A DNA stretch of 41,740 nt, taken from the NCBI GenBank assembly GCA_910579035.1, contig CAJTSR010000023.1:1-41740 (forward strand). The letters run 5' to 3'. Below are positions 24,524 to 32,446 of the stretch, piece after piece. Below the pieces are notes generated by a model, which made no database searches, was not told the origin of the DNA, and saw only the letters and a program-made list of their open reading frames with translations. This DNA is from an uncultured Muribaculaceae bacterium. GTDB lineage: Bacteria > Bacteroidota > Bacteroidia > Bacteroidales > Muribaculaceae. The first letter of the stretch is position 1. Each line of letters starts with the position of its first letter. The translations under genes and the position numbers were made by a program.

Positions 24524-27430
24524 CTATCGCTTTTTGGGTTGAATGTTGAGCCGGTACTGGAAAGAGAAGAGCACATAGCGCGGCAGGGCGTTGGTATAGC
24601 TTACCGTGCGTCCGCTGGCTGTTACGGCATAGTTGACATTCGACAGTTTGTGGAGCAGGTCGAAACCGTCGACCATGAATACCCAGCGGCTGTTGCGCGG
24701 AGGGCTGTATGTGAGGCGCATGTTCCAGATGGGATCGGTGGTGTCGAGGTAGTCCACACCGTAGCCGCGACGGGTGTAGCAGGTGAAGTCGGTACTGATG
24801 CCGAAGCCTGCCGGGAGCTTGAACATGCCTGAGATGCCGTAGTTGAAGTGGTTGGCGTTCAGAGTTGTGAAGCCGGGTTGCGACGATGTGGTGTGACGGT
24901 TGGTGAGGTCGCAACGCAGTTGCAGGCTCTGACCGGCGAACTGCCATACGAGTTTGAGCTTTTCGCTCAGCGAACGGTGATCCACTTTGGTGTGCATAGG
25001 TTCTTCCATATCCACGCCTATCATGTCGGAGTAGGTGGAAATGTTGAGGTCGGACTCAGAGCTTAGCGTGAACTGCTTGGTGGAGCCGAACTGCCAGCGA
25101 AGCTCGTTGGTGATTGCCTTGGTGGTGTTTCCGCTTACGTTGTACATCTTGTTGTAGCGTATGCCCTTCGAGGTGTCGTAGGTGTAGCCACGGGTCAATG
25201 CGTTGTCGGTGTGGGTGTAACCGAGGTATAAGATGTTGGTAAGGGAGTGCGAATGCGGGGTATAGCTCCAGCGCACGAGATGGCGGTGGGTGGTCTGTAC
25301 CTTCAGGCCGGGATTTCCGAGGTAGATGTTCAAGGGGTCGGCGTCGTTTACCATGTCGACCATGTCAACCATGTCGGGAAGCGTGGGCGCTATGCGGTAG
25401 CTGTATCGGATGGCGTTGCGGTATCTCGCACTGCGGCCCTCGCCCTTGCTGTTGAAGAAATACTCTATCATTGCGTCCCAGATAGAGCTTACCGTCAGTG
25501 TGGCATTGCTTTTGGATAGCTGCTGGGAGCGGTCGTTGCGCCAGTAGTCGAGATGGCGGTGCACAAGCGACAGCCTTGGCCTGATACTTACCGCGAGCGT
25601 GCTATTGTTGGCAAACGCATTCCTGTAGCTGACGTAAGGATTTATCGAGTGGGTGTTTTCGATGGTGCGCGAGGTGTAGCTGTTTGCCGGGTCGAAGGCT
25701 TCGAGATAGTTGCCCGGCACCACGCCGTATATCCCCATGTCGCCGAGGCGTTCGAGGGCGTACATGTAGGAGTCTTTAACTTTGTCGGAGAAATTGTACT
25801 CGTAGTTTAAAGACAGGTAGCATTGCTTGAAGCGTGTGCGGTATCCCGCATTTCCCATAAGGTTGAATGTGTGGTTGGGGGTGTTGTCGATATACTGGCG
25901 TCGGCGCACGGCGCTTACGGGGTTGTTGCCATAGTTTATGTCGTAGTCGCGCCACAGTTCTTCTTTGTCGGAGCGGTAGGACACGTTTATGTTGGTAAAC
26001 AGTTGGTCTTCTGACTTGGGTATCCTGAAAGAGAAGAAAGGCGATATGTTGCCGCTGAGCTGTCTGCTCCAACCGTCGGAGCGGGTTTTGGAGCGGTTTA
26101 TCACTGTTTCAAGGAGTTCGGGAGTGCCGTCGGAGTAGAGCGCGTCGAGTATTTCGGCGGTAATAGTGGTCGGCTCCTTGTCGAAGGTTCCCGACAGGTC
26201 GGACTGGGAGTTCTTCGAGTGGGTGTATGAGCCGCTTACTTGTCCGCCGTATGAAAACATATTTTTGTCATAGCGGTAGTATCCGTGGCTTGTCTGTATG
26301 TTTGTTTCGCGGGAATGGCTGTTGCTGAAAGAGTTGTCGTAGGTGTCGCCTCCGGGCAGGAAGTTGGTTCGGGCAGTGGTGCGGTTGTTGTTGTTTATCG
26401 TCTGTCGGAATAATAGCCGCCCGCTGGCCGACCGGGTGTTATCGGGATTCTCGATGTTATAGTCTATGCCGGCCATGCGGTATTCCTTGGTGCCGGAGGG
26501 CATCATTTCGGGAGTCCATGTGTCGTTTTTGCCGGGCTGGCGGTTGTCGTTGAGGTTGTTGGCATTGCCTATGAAGGTAACACGCGATGTGGAGTTGAAC
26601 CACGAAGCGAAGAGTTTGCCCATATACCTGTTTTCGGTGCCGTAGCCGCCTTGGGCATTTATGAGCCAGCCCATGTTGTATTCTTTTTTCAGGCGCACGT
26701 CCATGGTGAGGACTTTGGGTGCGGTTGTGTCCTGCATACGCTTGGATTTGACGCTTTGTCCCTCGTAAACGTCGATGTTTTTCACGGTGTAAGCACCTAT
26801 GTTTTCGAGCATCAGGTTGTTGTTGCCGTCGAAAAACTCTTTTCCGTTGAGCAGCAGCGACTCCACGAACTCCCCGTTGACCTTTATCTGTCCGTCGCTG
26901 TTTAGCTCTACGCCGGGAAGCTGGGCTATGAGGGCGTCGAGCATCGACCCTTCGGCCAGCTGGAAGGCTTCGGCATTGTACACCACTGTGTCCCCTTTGT
27001 TGTAAAATTTGATTTTGGTGGAAGTCACAGTAAGTTCGTTGAGCATCTGGGGCGCTCTTTCGAGGTATATGGTTGGTATTTCGCGGCGTTGTTCCCTGCG
27101 GCCTATTTTTGTTACGGGAAATGATATGGTGGCCGGTTTATAATTGTCGCAAATGACTTCAAACACATATGTGGAGTCGACTCTCGGCACGGAGAAGAAG
27201 AATATCGACATGGTGTCGAGCTGCCCGGCACCGCGATAGGTCAAGCCTTTGTTGGCCTGCACGGTGTCGCAGACATTGCCGGTAGAATCGTAAATGAGTA
27301 CACGGGCCTGAGTGAGGTCGATTTTGGTGATTTCCTCCTTCACTCTTCCTTGGAGGGTTAGCTTGTCGTCGGCTGCATAGGCAGAGAGCAGCGTAAGGGC
27401 AATGCTTAGGACTAAAAATAGTTTTTTCAT
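24524..27430 (-). CDS. Outer-membrane beta-barrel protein (OMP_b-brl_3 / TonB-receptor-like)
   Basis: The 968-residue protein has a signal peptide (MKKLFLVLSIALTLLSAYA), an N-terminal beta-sandwich related to carboxypeptidase-regulatory domains (about 22-125), a plug-like region (about 135-225: LNELTVTSTKIKFYNKGDTV, LDALIAQLPGVELNSDGQI, LLLNGKEFFDG) and a long barrel rich in aromatic and Asn/Ser strands up to the C-terminal FSFQYRLNIQPKK. This is the layout of the OMP_b-brl_3 group, relatives of TonB-dependent receptors found in Bacteroidetes. I see no obvious TonB box. The C-terminus does not end in the classic aromatic residue. It follows the thioredoxin-like lipoprotein gene by 37 bases and is the last gene of the BlaI/M56 operon. 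The substrate is unknown. Confidence 0.88.
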   Translation of the reverse strand: MKKLFLVLSIALTLLSAYAADDKLTLQGRVKEEITKIDLTQARVLIYDSTGNVCDTVQANKGLTYRGAGQLDTMSIFFFSVPRVDSTYVFEVICDNYKPATISFPVTKIGRREQRREIPTIYLERAPQMLNELTVTSTKIKFYNKGDTVVYNAEAFQLAEGSMLDALIAQLPGVELNSDGQIKVNGEFVESLLLNGKEFFDGNNNLMLENIGAYTVKNIDVYEGQSVKSKRMQDTTAPKVLTMDVRLKKEYNMGWLINAQGGYGTENRYMGKLFASWFNSTSRVTFIGNANNLNDNRQPGKNDTWTPEMMPSGTKEYRMAGIDYNIENPDNTRSASGRLLFRQTINNNNRTTARTNFLPGGDTYDNSFSNSHSRETNIQTSHGYYRYDKNMFSYGGQVSGSYTHSKNSQSDLSGTFDKEPTTITAEILDALYSDGTPELLETVINRSKTRSDGWSRQLSGNISPFFSFRIPKSEDQLFTNINVSYRSDKEELWRDYDINYGNNPVSAVRRRQYIDNTPNHTFNLMGNAGYRTRFKQCYLSLNYEYNFSDKVKDSYMYALERLGDMGIYGVVPGNYLEAFDPANSYTSRTIENTHSINPYVSYRNAFANNSTLAVSIRPRLSLVHRHLDYWRNDRSQQLSKSNATLTVSSIWDAMIEYFFNSKGEGRSARYRNAIRYSYRIAPTLPDMVDMVDMVNDADPLNIYLGNPGLKVQTTHRHLVRWSYTPHSHSLTNILYLGYTHTDNALTRGYTYDTSKGIRYNKMYNVSGNTTKAITNELRWQFGSTKQFTLSSESDLNISTYSDMIGVDMEEPMHTKVDHRSLSEKLKLVWQFAGQSLQLRCDLTNRHTTSSQPGFTTLNANHFNYGISGMFKLPAGFGISTDFTCYTRRGYGVDYLDTTDPIWNMRLTYSPPRNSRWVFMVDGFDLLHKLSNVNYAVTASGRTVSYTNALPRYVLFSFQYRLNIQPKKR

Positions 27431-27467
27431 GAAGATAAGATGTTTTAAGATGTGATGATTAGAGATA

Positions 27468-29255
27468 TTATAGTCGTTCTTCTATTTTGGACAGGAGCCA
27501 GCTGTAGTTGCGCAGGTCGGGGCCGAAGTACAGCTCGCCCCTGCGGTCGGCTATGATGTAGTAGGGCAGTGTGTCGATTCTATATTTCCGCCATAGTTCG
27601 AGAGCCTGCTCCTCGCTTACGATGTAGTTATATCCTTTTAAGCACGCCGCGTATAAGTATATTTCGGGGAGGGGGCAGGAGGTGTCGGTGATATTGACAA
27701 GTACCACGTCGCTTTCGTTGAATTCTTTCGGCTGGAACAGATACAACATCGGATTCCAAAACGCTACCAGTACTACTTTGCCGGGATGTCGCGCCACGAT
27801 AGCTTCGACTATGCTTTCGGCCTTGGTGTCGGGAAGGCGTTCTATGGCCGGTTTCCTGATGTCTTTCAGCCGGGTGATTATGCTGTCGTTCAGCTGCTTG
27901 CACTTCTTGGCAAGATGTGGCATACCCGGCAGCTGTGTGTCGTCTGATGAAAGTGTGCCCTGGCGTGCTTTTTTTATAGCTTTGGCGTATGCCGTAAGAT
28001 TGTCGTAAAGTTCAGAGCCGGAATACGTGCCATCGTAAAGACCTCTTTTCCAGCTGTCGAGCAAGAGCAGTGTCGGGTTTCCCGCATCGACAGATGCGCC
28101 GATATCTGCCAGATGCTCCCTGCTCAAAGTCGTTTTTATCGAGTCGAGAGGAAGCTGGCGTCCGAAGTGACTGTTTTCGTACTCGATAGCAAACATCTCG
28201 CGGTAGTCCTTGGCGTCGAGAAGCAAGGCAAGGTCGAGGCGAGCCGCTGCCAAATCGGCCTGCATAGGCGACAGATTGTATGAGGCGAGCTGCCGGTATG
28301 CCTTGCGGTATGCGTCAGTGATGGCTTCGACGAATTTCTCGCCCGGCTGTTGATAGTCTTTGAACACGGGCGCGAAAAAGCGTCTGTGCAAATTATCAAA
28401 TATGGTGTCGTCGTCAAGGCATTCGTTTACCTTTTCGTACAGTCCTTTAGCCCACAGGCGCTTCGGAACTATGGCGAGGCCGCGTGCGCGGTCGCTGCCG
28501 GCCATTGCGTCGAGATATACTATGGCGGTATCGCCCGGTGCTGTTACGAATGAGCCGTAGTACACGTTACGCAAGCTGTTTACGTGTACGCGCTGTGGAA
28601 AATCAAGCGGAAGTTCAGCCTGTGCGGCTCCTGTCGAATCAAGGCGCAGGCATATCTCGAAGTCCGATGCGCTGAGCATCACGTTGTCCATCAGTCCGGG
28701 CGTCCAGTTAAGCATCTGTATTTTTACGGGCACGGCTGCATCGTCGAGCTGTATGCGGGGAGTGCGGTGTGCGTCGGCCTCGGGCACTGTGGCTGTGTCG
28801 GGAATTACAGGGACGGCAAAGGGATCGAGCCTGCCTGTCAGGTCGATGCCGAAAAGGTCGAAGCCGTCGTATGTTTCGTGTCCTTCGATAAAGTCAAATG
28901 AGCTTGCATCGGCAGGAATAGGCTCGAAGCTTATCGAGAAGCTGTGAGCACCGTTGTCCGGCATTATGATTGGCTGGCCCGGACAGAAGCCGCAGGTGTC
29001 AGTTATCGTATATTCTTTGCCATCGACCCTGAGATAGCTGTCGGGAGCTATTTTCACCCACCAGCCGGGGCGGAAGTGGGCGGTGAATCGTACCACGGTG
29101 GCAGTGTCGGATAGCTCCACGCGGTCGATGGTGAGCATATTGGTGGTGGCATAGCGTACAACGGGCCTCTCCACCACGCGGTCCGAGCCATCGGTGGCGC
29201 AGCCCCAAAGTCCGCATATGGCGGCAATAAGCAGTATCAGCAGGCGGTGTGTCAT
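27468..29255 (-). CDS. Lipoprotein with a cysteine-less thioredoxin-like C-terminal domain
   Basis: The 595-residue protein has a signal peptide with lipobox Leu-Trp-Gly-Cys at about residue 19. Residues about 40-150 look like a beta-sandwich; 160-480 are mixed, partly helical. The C-terminal 110 residues have a thioredoxin/TlpA pattern: GKVVLVAFWNP (about 493), a VVLVNITDTS strand, helix ELWRKYRIDTLPYYIIADR with the cis-Pro position (near 563), and a final GELYFGPDL. The expected WCxxC is replaced by WNPMLY, so disulfide chemistry is not possible at that site. The start was set at 29255 because the ATG overlaps the M56 stop by 4 bases and yields the lipoprotein signal; the frame is open further upstream. 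Role unknown, perhaps a partner of the downstream outer-membrane protein. Confidence 0.82.
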   Translation of the reverse strand: MTHRLLILLIAAICGLWGCATDGSDRVVERPVVRYATTNMLTIDRVELSDTATVVRFTAHFRPGWWVKIAPDSYLRVDGKEYTITDTCGFCPGQPIIMPDNGAHSFSISFEPIPADASSFDFIEGHETYDGFDLFGIDLTGRLDPFAVPVIPDTATVPEADAHRTPRIQLDDAAVPVKIQMLNWTPGLMDNVMLSASDFEICLRLDSTGAAQAELPLDFPQRVHVNSLRNVYYGSFVTAPGDTAIVYLDAMAGSDRARGLAIVPKRLWAKGLYEKVNECLDDDTIFDNLHRRFFAPVFKDYQQPGEKFVEAITDAYRKAYRQLASYNLSPMQADLAAARLDLALLLDAKDYREMFAIEYENSHFGRQLPLDSIKTTLSREHLADIGASVDAGNPTLLLLDSWKRGLYDGTYSGSELYDNLTAYAKAIKKARQGTLSSDDTQLPGMPHLAKKCKQLNDSIITRLKDIRKPAIERLPDTKAESIVEAIVARHPGKVVLVAFWNPMLYLFQPKEFNESDVVLVNITDTSCPLPEIYLYAACLKGYNYIVSEEQALELWRKYRIDTLPYYIIADRRGELYFGPDLRNYSWLLSKIEERL

Positions 29256-30376
29256 ATGCCCGGTTTCAGAGTTATGTAGTAAACCCCGTCGGGATAGTCG
29301 GGAATGTCGCGGCGCACAACCACCGATTCCACCTCGTTTTCGTCGAAGTCGTTTGGCAGTCGGGTGTATGCGCGGCCGTTGATGTAATAGTACGGGGTGG
29401 CCACTGTGCCGGCGCGGCGCACGCTGTGAATGCTGCCACAGGTGCGTATGTCGGCCTTCCCGGCTGTTCCTGCTTCGGCTGCAATCAGCTCTGTGTCTTC
29501 CAGCGAACTGCAGAACGAATCGAGTACGGATACGCGGCTTGCGTAGACAGCCACCGTGGCGGCAGGCACCATGATGGCGAGCAGCCATCGTCGGGCAGGC
29601 GGCGTGTCGCGGTCCATCATCATTGCGATGCGGCGTTTTATGCTGCCGTAGTTCAGACTGTTGGCGAACGCCGATGCTGAGCGGCCAACGGTTTTTTGCA
29701 GGAGCATGTACTGGTATTCGCGGGCGTTGACACCCATCGATATCACGCGCTTGTCGACCTGAAACTCGTGTACCTCCTTAAGCTCGGCAATCATCAGCCA
29801 GGAAACAGGATTGTACCACGAAATCACGGCAACGATATGCCCTATGGCGAGGTCGAGCCAGTGGAGCAGGCGTATATGCTGCAATTCGTGCTTGATTATC
29901 ATAGAGCCTGCGTCGTCCCTGTCGCTGCGGCTGAGCACTATTGTGCGGGCGGTGCTGAACGGTGCCACGCCCTCGTTGTCGGATATGGCCACGCGGATTG
30001 AGCCTGCCCTCCGGGTGGAGCAACGACGTATGGAGCGCCTCAGATTTATAATCGAAACGGCGATCGCTACCGATGCCACGGCTATTCCGGCTATCCATAG
30101 ATATAATATGGCGACAGGCCATTCCGAATCTGCACAGGAGGCACCGTGGCGGGTGCCGACGGCCTCTATGGCCGGCAGATAGCCTGCAGGCATGGTCGTG
30201 TTGCCGAATCGGGCTTCCGACAAAAGAATCGCCAGCGGCGAAACGATATATATGAGAAGCAGAACCACACGGTTGAAAGTCGGCTGCTTGGCCTTGGCTA
30301 AAAACAGGCGGTATGCAAGGTACAGGGCCATCATTACAAGCCCCGATTTGAATATGAATACGAAGATTGCTCCCAT
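29252..30376 (-). CDS. M56 family membrane metalloprotease (BlaR1/MecR1-like) with a plug-like tail
   Basis: The 374-residue protein has hydrophobic segments at about 4-22, 36-54, 88-110, 175-195 and 268-288, and the zinc motif HELQH (His163-Glu164, His167) on the cytosolic side, as in BlaR1/MecR1. Such proteases respond to an envelope signal by inactivating a BlaI-type repressor; the repressor gene lies 11 bases upstream. Unlike staphylococcal BlaR1 it has no penicillin-binding domain. The roughly 85-residue tail after the last membrane segment ends YYYINGRAYTRL ... NEVESVVVRRD ... DGVYYITLKPG, which resembles the plug signature of TonB-dependent receptors (LYIIDG ... IESIEVLKD ... GVILITTK). 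It overlaps the next gene by 4 bases. Confidence 0.9.
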   Translation of the reverse strand: MGAIFVFIFKSGLVMMALYLAYRLFLAKAKQPTFNRVVLLLIYIVSPLAILLSEARFGNTTMPAGYLPAIEAVGTRHGASCADSEWPVAILYLWIAGIAVASVAIAVSIINLRRSIRRCSTRRAGSIRVAISDNEGVAPFSTARTIVLSRSDRDDAGSMIIKHELQHIRLLHWLDLAIGHIVAVISWYNPVSWLMIAELKEVHEFQVDKRVISMGVNAREYQYMLLQKTVGRSASAFANSLNYGSIKRRIAMMMDRDTPPARRWLLAIMVPAATVAVYASRVSVLDSFCSSLEDTELIAAEAGTAGKADIRTCGSIHSVRRAGTVATPYYYINGRAYTRLPNDFDENEVESVVVRRDIPDYPDGVYYITLKPGI

Positions 30377-30387
30377 GGCGGCTCTCG

Positions 30388-30771
30388 CTATTTGTTGCCT
30401 GATTCAATCAGGTCGATAAGTTCTTTCAGCTCGTCGACTGATATTTTCTCGTCTTTCACAAGCTCGGACACAATACCGAGATAGCTGCCTTTGAAAAAAT
30501 TGGCGGCAAATTCGCCAAGCCTGGTTTTGCGCACGCTGTCCCTCTGGGTTACCGCGCGATACAGAAACACTCCGCCCTCGCCGGATTCTCGGCTTACGTG
30601 GCCTTTCTGCTCGAGTATGAGTATGATTGTGGCTACAGAATTGCGGTGAGGCTTCGGCTCGGGGTATTTTTCGACTATTTGCCGAACATACAACGGGCCG
30701 TTATCCCATAGAATCTGCATTATTTCTTCCTCTTTCTTGGTAAGGAGCGATTTGGGGCGTCCGGCTTTCAT
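30388..30771 (-). CDS. BlaI/MecI/CopY family transcriptional repressor
   Basis: The 127-residue protein is a winged-helix regulator: LLTKKEEEIMQILWDNGPLYVRQIVEKYP (about 9-38), then the recognition helix region HRNSVATIILILEQKGHVSRE, the wing with GVFLYRAVTQRD, and a C-terminal dimerisation part (FFKGSYLGIVSELVKDEKIS, VDELKELIDLIE). BlaI homologues are dimeric repressors cut or released by a partner M56 protease, here the next gene. The ATG at 30771 was preferred over one 33 bases upstream because it gives the normal family N-terminus (MKAGRPKSLLTKKEEEIMQ). The gene sits directly downstream of an inverted-repeat operator candidate, so autorepression is likely. Confidence 0.94.
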   Translation of the reverse strand: MKAGRPKSLLTKKEEEIMQILWDNGPLYVRQIVEKYPEPKPHRNSVATIILILEQKGHVSRESGEGGVFLYRAVTQRDSVRKTRLGEFAANFFKGSYLGIVSELVKDEKISVDELKELIDLIESGNK

Positions 30772-30797
30772 ATGGGAATGGATTAGATTTGGCGTTA

Positions 30798-30876
30798 GTG
30801 TCAAAAGAATTAGTTACGAGGCAAAGGTATCACTAATTTCTTTGACACGCAATAGCCTCACTAATTTTTTTGATAA
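30798..30876. promoter_or_regulatory. Candidate BlaI-family operator (inverted repeat plus third copy)
   Basis: GTGTCAAAAGAATTAGT (30798-30814) and ACTAATTTCTTTGACAC (30832-30848) are reverse complements except for two central bases, with a 17-base spacer. A third, weaker copy ACTAATTTTTTTGATAA starts at 30860. The two strong arms flank the -7 element of the BlaI promoter. The link to the BlaI protein is inferred from position and symmetry. The sites do not contain the TACAnnTGTA core known from BlaI/CopY of Firmicutes. Confidence 0.65.
30822..30852 (-). promoter_or_regulatory. Promoter of the BlaI/M56 operon
   Basis: On the minus strand TACCTTTG (30829-30822) is a perfect -7 element, with TTG (30852-30850) 20 bases upstream. 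One operator arm fills the -33/-7 spacer and the other lies at the expected transcription start, so a bound repressor would block RNA polymerase. Confidence 0.75.
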
Positions 30877-30929
30877 CTTTTTTTTGCGTCCTATGCCGGG
30901 GCTGTCGCGATATATGCCACACTGCTTTC

Positions 30930-30960
30930 TTGCGGAGGCGCCGCGGCGGCGTTAATTTTG
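30930..30960 (+). promoter_or_regulatory. ompA-family gene promoter (-33 TTG, -7 TAATTTTG)
   Basis: TAATTTTG at 30953-30960 and TTG at 30930-30932 are spaced by 20 bases. The leader is A-rich (TAAAAAAACC) and 27 bases long, as in highly expressed Bacteroidetes genes. Confidence 0.75.
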
Positions 30961-30987
30961 TAAAAAAACCTTATAAACATTATTTCG

Positions 30988-32109
30988 ATGAAAAAATTGA
31001 TTGTAGCGTTTGCTGTGGCTTGCTCCTTGATGCCTTTGTGCGCGAAGGCTCAGGTTTCCGAAGCTGCGCCCGCCGAAAAAGCAGCGGAAGCAGAGTTTAA
31101 TCCCCATTGGTTCCTGCAGTTGCAGGCCGGTGGGGCCTATACGGTGGGCGAGGCAAAGGATTTTAAGGATTTGCTGTCGCCTGCAGCCACAGTGTCGGCC
31201 GGTTATCGGTTCAATCCCTTGCTCGGTCTTCGCCTCGGCGTCGGCGGGTGGCAGGCACGGGGCGGCTGGGCCGACCCTGCCAGGAACTATAAGTTCGATT
31301 ATATCCAGACAAACCTTGATGTGATGCTGTCGCTCACAAACCTCTTCTGCGGCTTCAACGACCGCTTCCTCGACGCATATCTCTTTGCGGGATTCGGCGG
31401 AGCGGTAGGCCTTGACAACGATGAGGCTGTGGCTATGAATGCGGGCGGAGCAAAGTTCGAGAAGCTGTGGACCGGCAAGAAGTTCTTTCCGGCAGGGCGT
31501 GCCGGTATCGGCCTCAATTTCAACGTAAGCCGCACTGTGTCGGTAGGACTCGAGCTTAATGCCAATATGCTTCCTGATAATTTCAACTCTAAAAAAGGAA
31601 GTGTGTGCGACTGGCAGTATAATGCACTGCTTGGCCTCACTTATAGCTTTGGAGGAAGAACTAAGAAAGCCGTTGTGACCGAGCCGGAGCCGGAAGTTAT
31701 CGCACCGAGGCCTGCCGTGGTGCAAGAGCCGGAACCGCAGCCTCAGCCGGAACCTGCACCTGCGCCCAAGCCGGTTGTCAAACCCGCACCGATGGTGCAG
31801 AACGTGTTCTTTACAATCAACTCTTCGCGTATCCGCAAAGACGAACAATCGAAAATCGACTCTATCGTGGAGTATATGAAGGAGAATCCCGATGCTACTG
31901 TGGTCGTTACCGGATATGCTGATAAGGAAACAGGCACGACTACATACAATATGGCCATATCCGGTCGTCGCGCCAAGGCTGTTGCTGATGCGATAGTCGC
32001 TGCGGGCATCGAGGCAAGCCGTGTCACCACTGTTGCCAAAGGCGATACAGAGCAGCCGTTTGAGGGTCGTACCCGTAACCGTGTGGCTGTAGCCCTTACC
32101 CGGTTCTAA
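30988..32109 (+). CDS. OmpA family outer-membrane protein
   Basis: The 373-residue protein has a signal peptide (cleaved after CAKA/Q near residue 21), an N-terminal eight-stranded barrel (about 40-225: WFLQLQAGGAYTVGEAKDF, AGIGLNFNVSRTVSVGLELN), a Pro/Glu-rich hinge (about 230-268, EPEPQPQPEPAPAPKP) and a C-terminal OmpA/MotB peptidoglycan-binding domain (about 272-373: FFTINSSRIRKDEQSKID, VVVTGYADKETGT, GRTRNRVAVALTRF). The usual NxxLSxxRA helix is NMAISGRRAKAV. It tethers the outer membrane to the cell wall and is often abundant in Bacteroidales. Divergent from the BlaI gene; it has its own strong promoter and terminator, so it is likely monocistronic. Confidence 0.93.
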   Translation: MKKLIVAFAVACSLMPLCAKAQVSEAAPAEKAAEAEFNPHWFLQLQAGGAYTVGEAKDFKDLLSPAATVSAGYRFNPLLGLRLGVGGWQARGGWADPARNYKFDYIQTNLDVMLSLTNLFCGFNDRFLDAYLFAGFGGAVGLDNDEAVAMNAGGAKFEKLWTGKKFFPAGRAGIGLNFNVSRTVSVGLELNANMLPDNFNSKKGSVCDWQYNALLGLTYSFGGRTKKAVVTEPEPEVIAPRPAVVQEPEPQPQPEPAPAPKPVVKPAPMVQNVFFTINSSRIRKDEQSKIDSIVEYMKENPDATVVVTGYADKETGTTTYNMAISGRRAKAVADAIVAAGIEASRVTTVAKGDTEQPFEGRTRNRVAVALTRF

Positions 32110-32181
32110 TATGGTGTGACCGGCAGGCGCAGCGGTAGGATAGCCGATGTTTTTCATAGAGTAGCCTGCCGGGACATACCA

Positions 32182-32223
32182 AGAGGGCGCTTGGATTTAG
32201 AGAGTTAAATTCAAGCGCCCTCT
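32182..32223 (+). terminator. Hairpin after the ompA-family gene
   Basis: AGAGGGCGCTTG (32182-32193) pairs with CAAGCGCCCTCT (32212-32223), and ATTTA/TAAAT extends the stem inward. The following bases are ATGAGTATGTTTACTTTT, so the T-tract is displaced. It probably ends the ompA transcript. Confidence 0.75.
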
Positions 32224-32224
32224 A

Positions 32225-32388
32225 TGAGTATGTTTACTTTTAACTCTATGAAATCTTTAGAAGCTTTTTCTGTCTGTTTCAAGCTGTCATTCAGTCATTA
32301 TGGAACCCCATAACTCCTTCATTCAATCTCAAAACATACTCGAAAAATCATTCTAAATCTTAACATAAGCCAAAAGTAAACATACTCA
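32225..32388. repeat. 164-bp AT-rich element with perfect 17-bp terminal inverted repeats
   Basis: TGAGTATGTTTACTTTT (32225-32241) is the exact reverse complement of AAAAGTAAACATACTCA (32372-32388). A hairpin TTATGG-AACC-CCATAA (32298-32313) sits almost exactly at the centre. When one half is compared with the reverse complement of the other, further matches appear (TTTAGAA, TTTTTC, TGTTT), so the whole element is one long imperfect palindrome. It is more AT-rich than its surroundings. Only a 21-codon ORF is present (ATG at 32248). No target-site duplication is evident. It could be a MITE-like remnant or a structured RNA. The 337-base gap between the two genes holds only this element and the two terminators. 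Confidence 0.75.
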
Positions 32389-32431
32389 AATGAAACAGGC
32401 CTCGGAATCCAATCCGAGGCCTGTTTCATTT
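32388..32431. terminator. Bidirectional terminator (M16 gene / ompA side)
   Basis: AAATGAAACAGGCCTCGGA (32388-32406) pairs perfectly with TCCGAGGCCTGTTTCATTT (32413-32431) around a 6-base loop. A/T-rich ends flank the GC core on both sides, so it can act in both directions. It lies 15 bases past the M16 gene stop. Confidence 0.9.
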
Positions 32432-32446
32432 AGAGGGGAGGAAAGT

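Noticed and set aside
29252..30771. Beta-lactam resistance operon, from the BlaI/BlaR1 homology
   Set aside because: No beta-lactamase or penicillin-binding gene is present, and the M56 protein lacks the penicillin-sensing domain.
32248..32313. A 21-codon ORF (ATG at 32248) inside the 164-bp element
   Set aside because: Too short, no promoter or conserved pattern, and its end coincides with the central hairpin.
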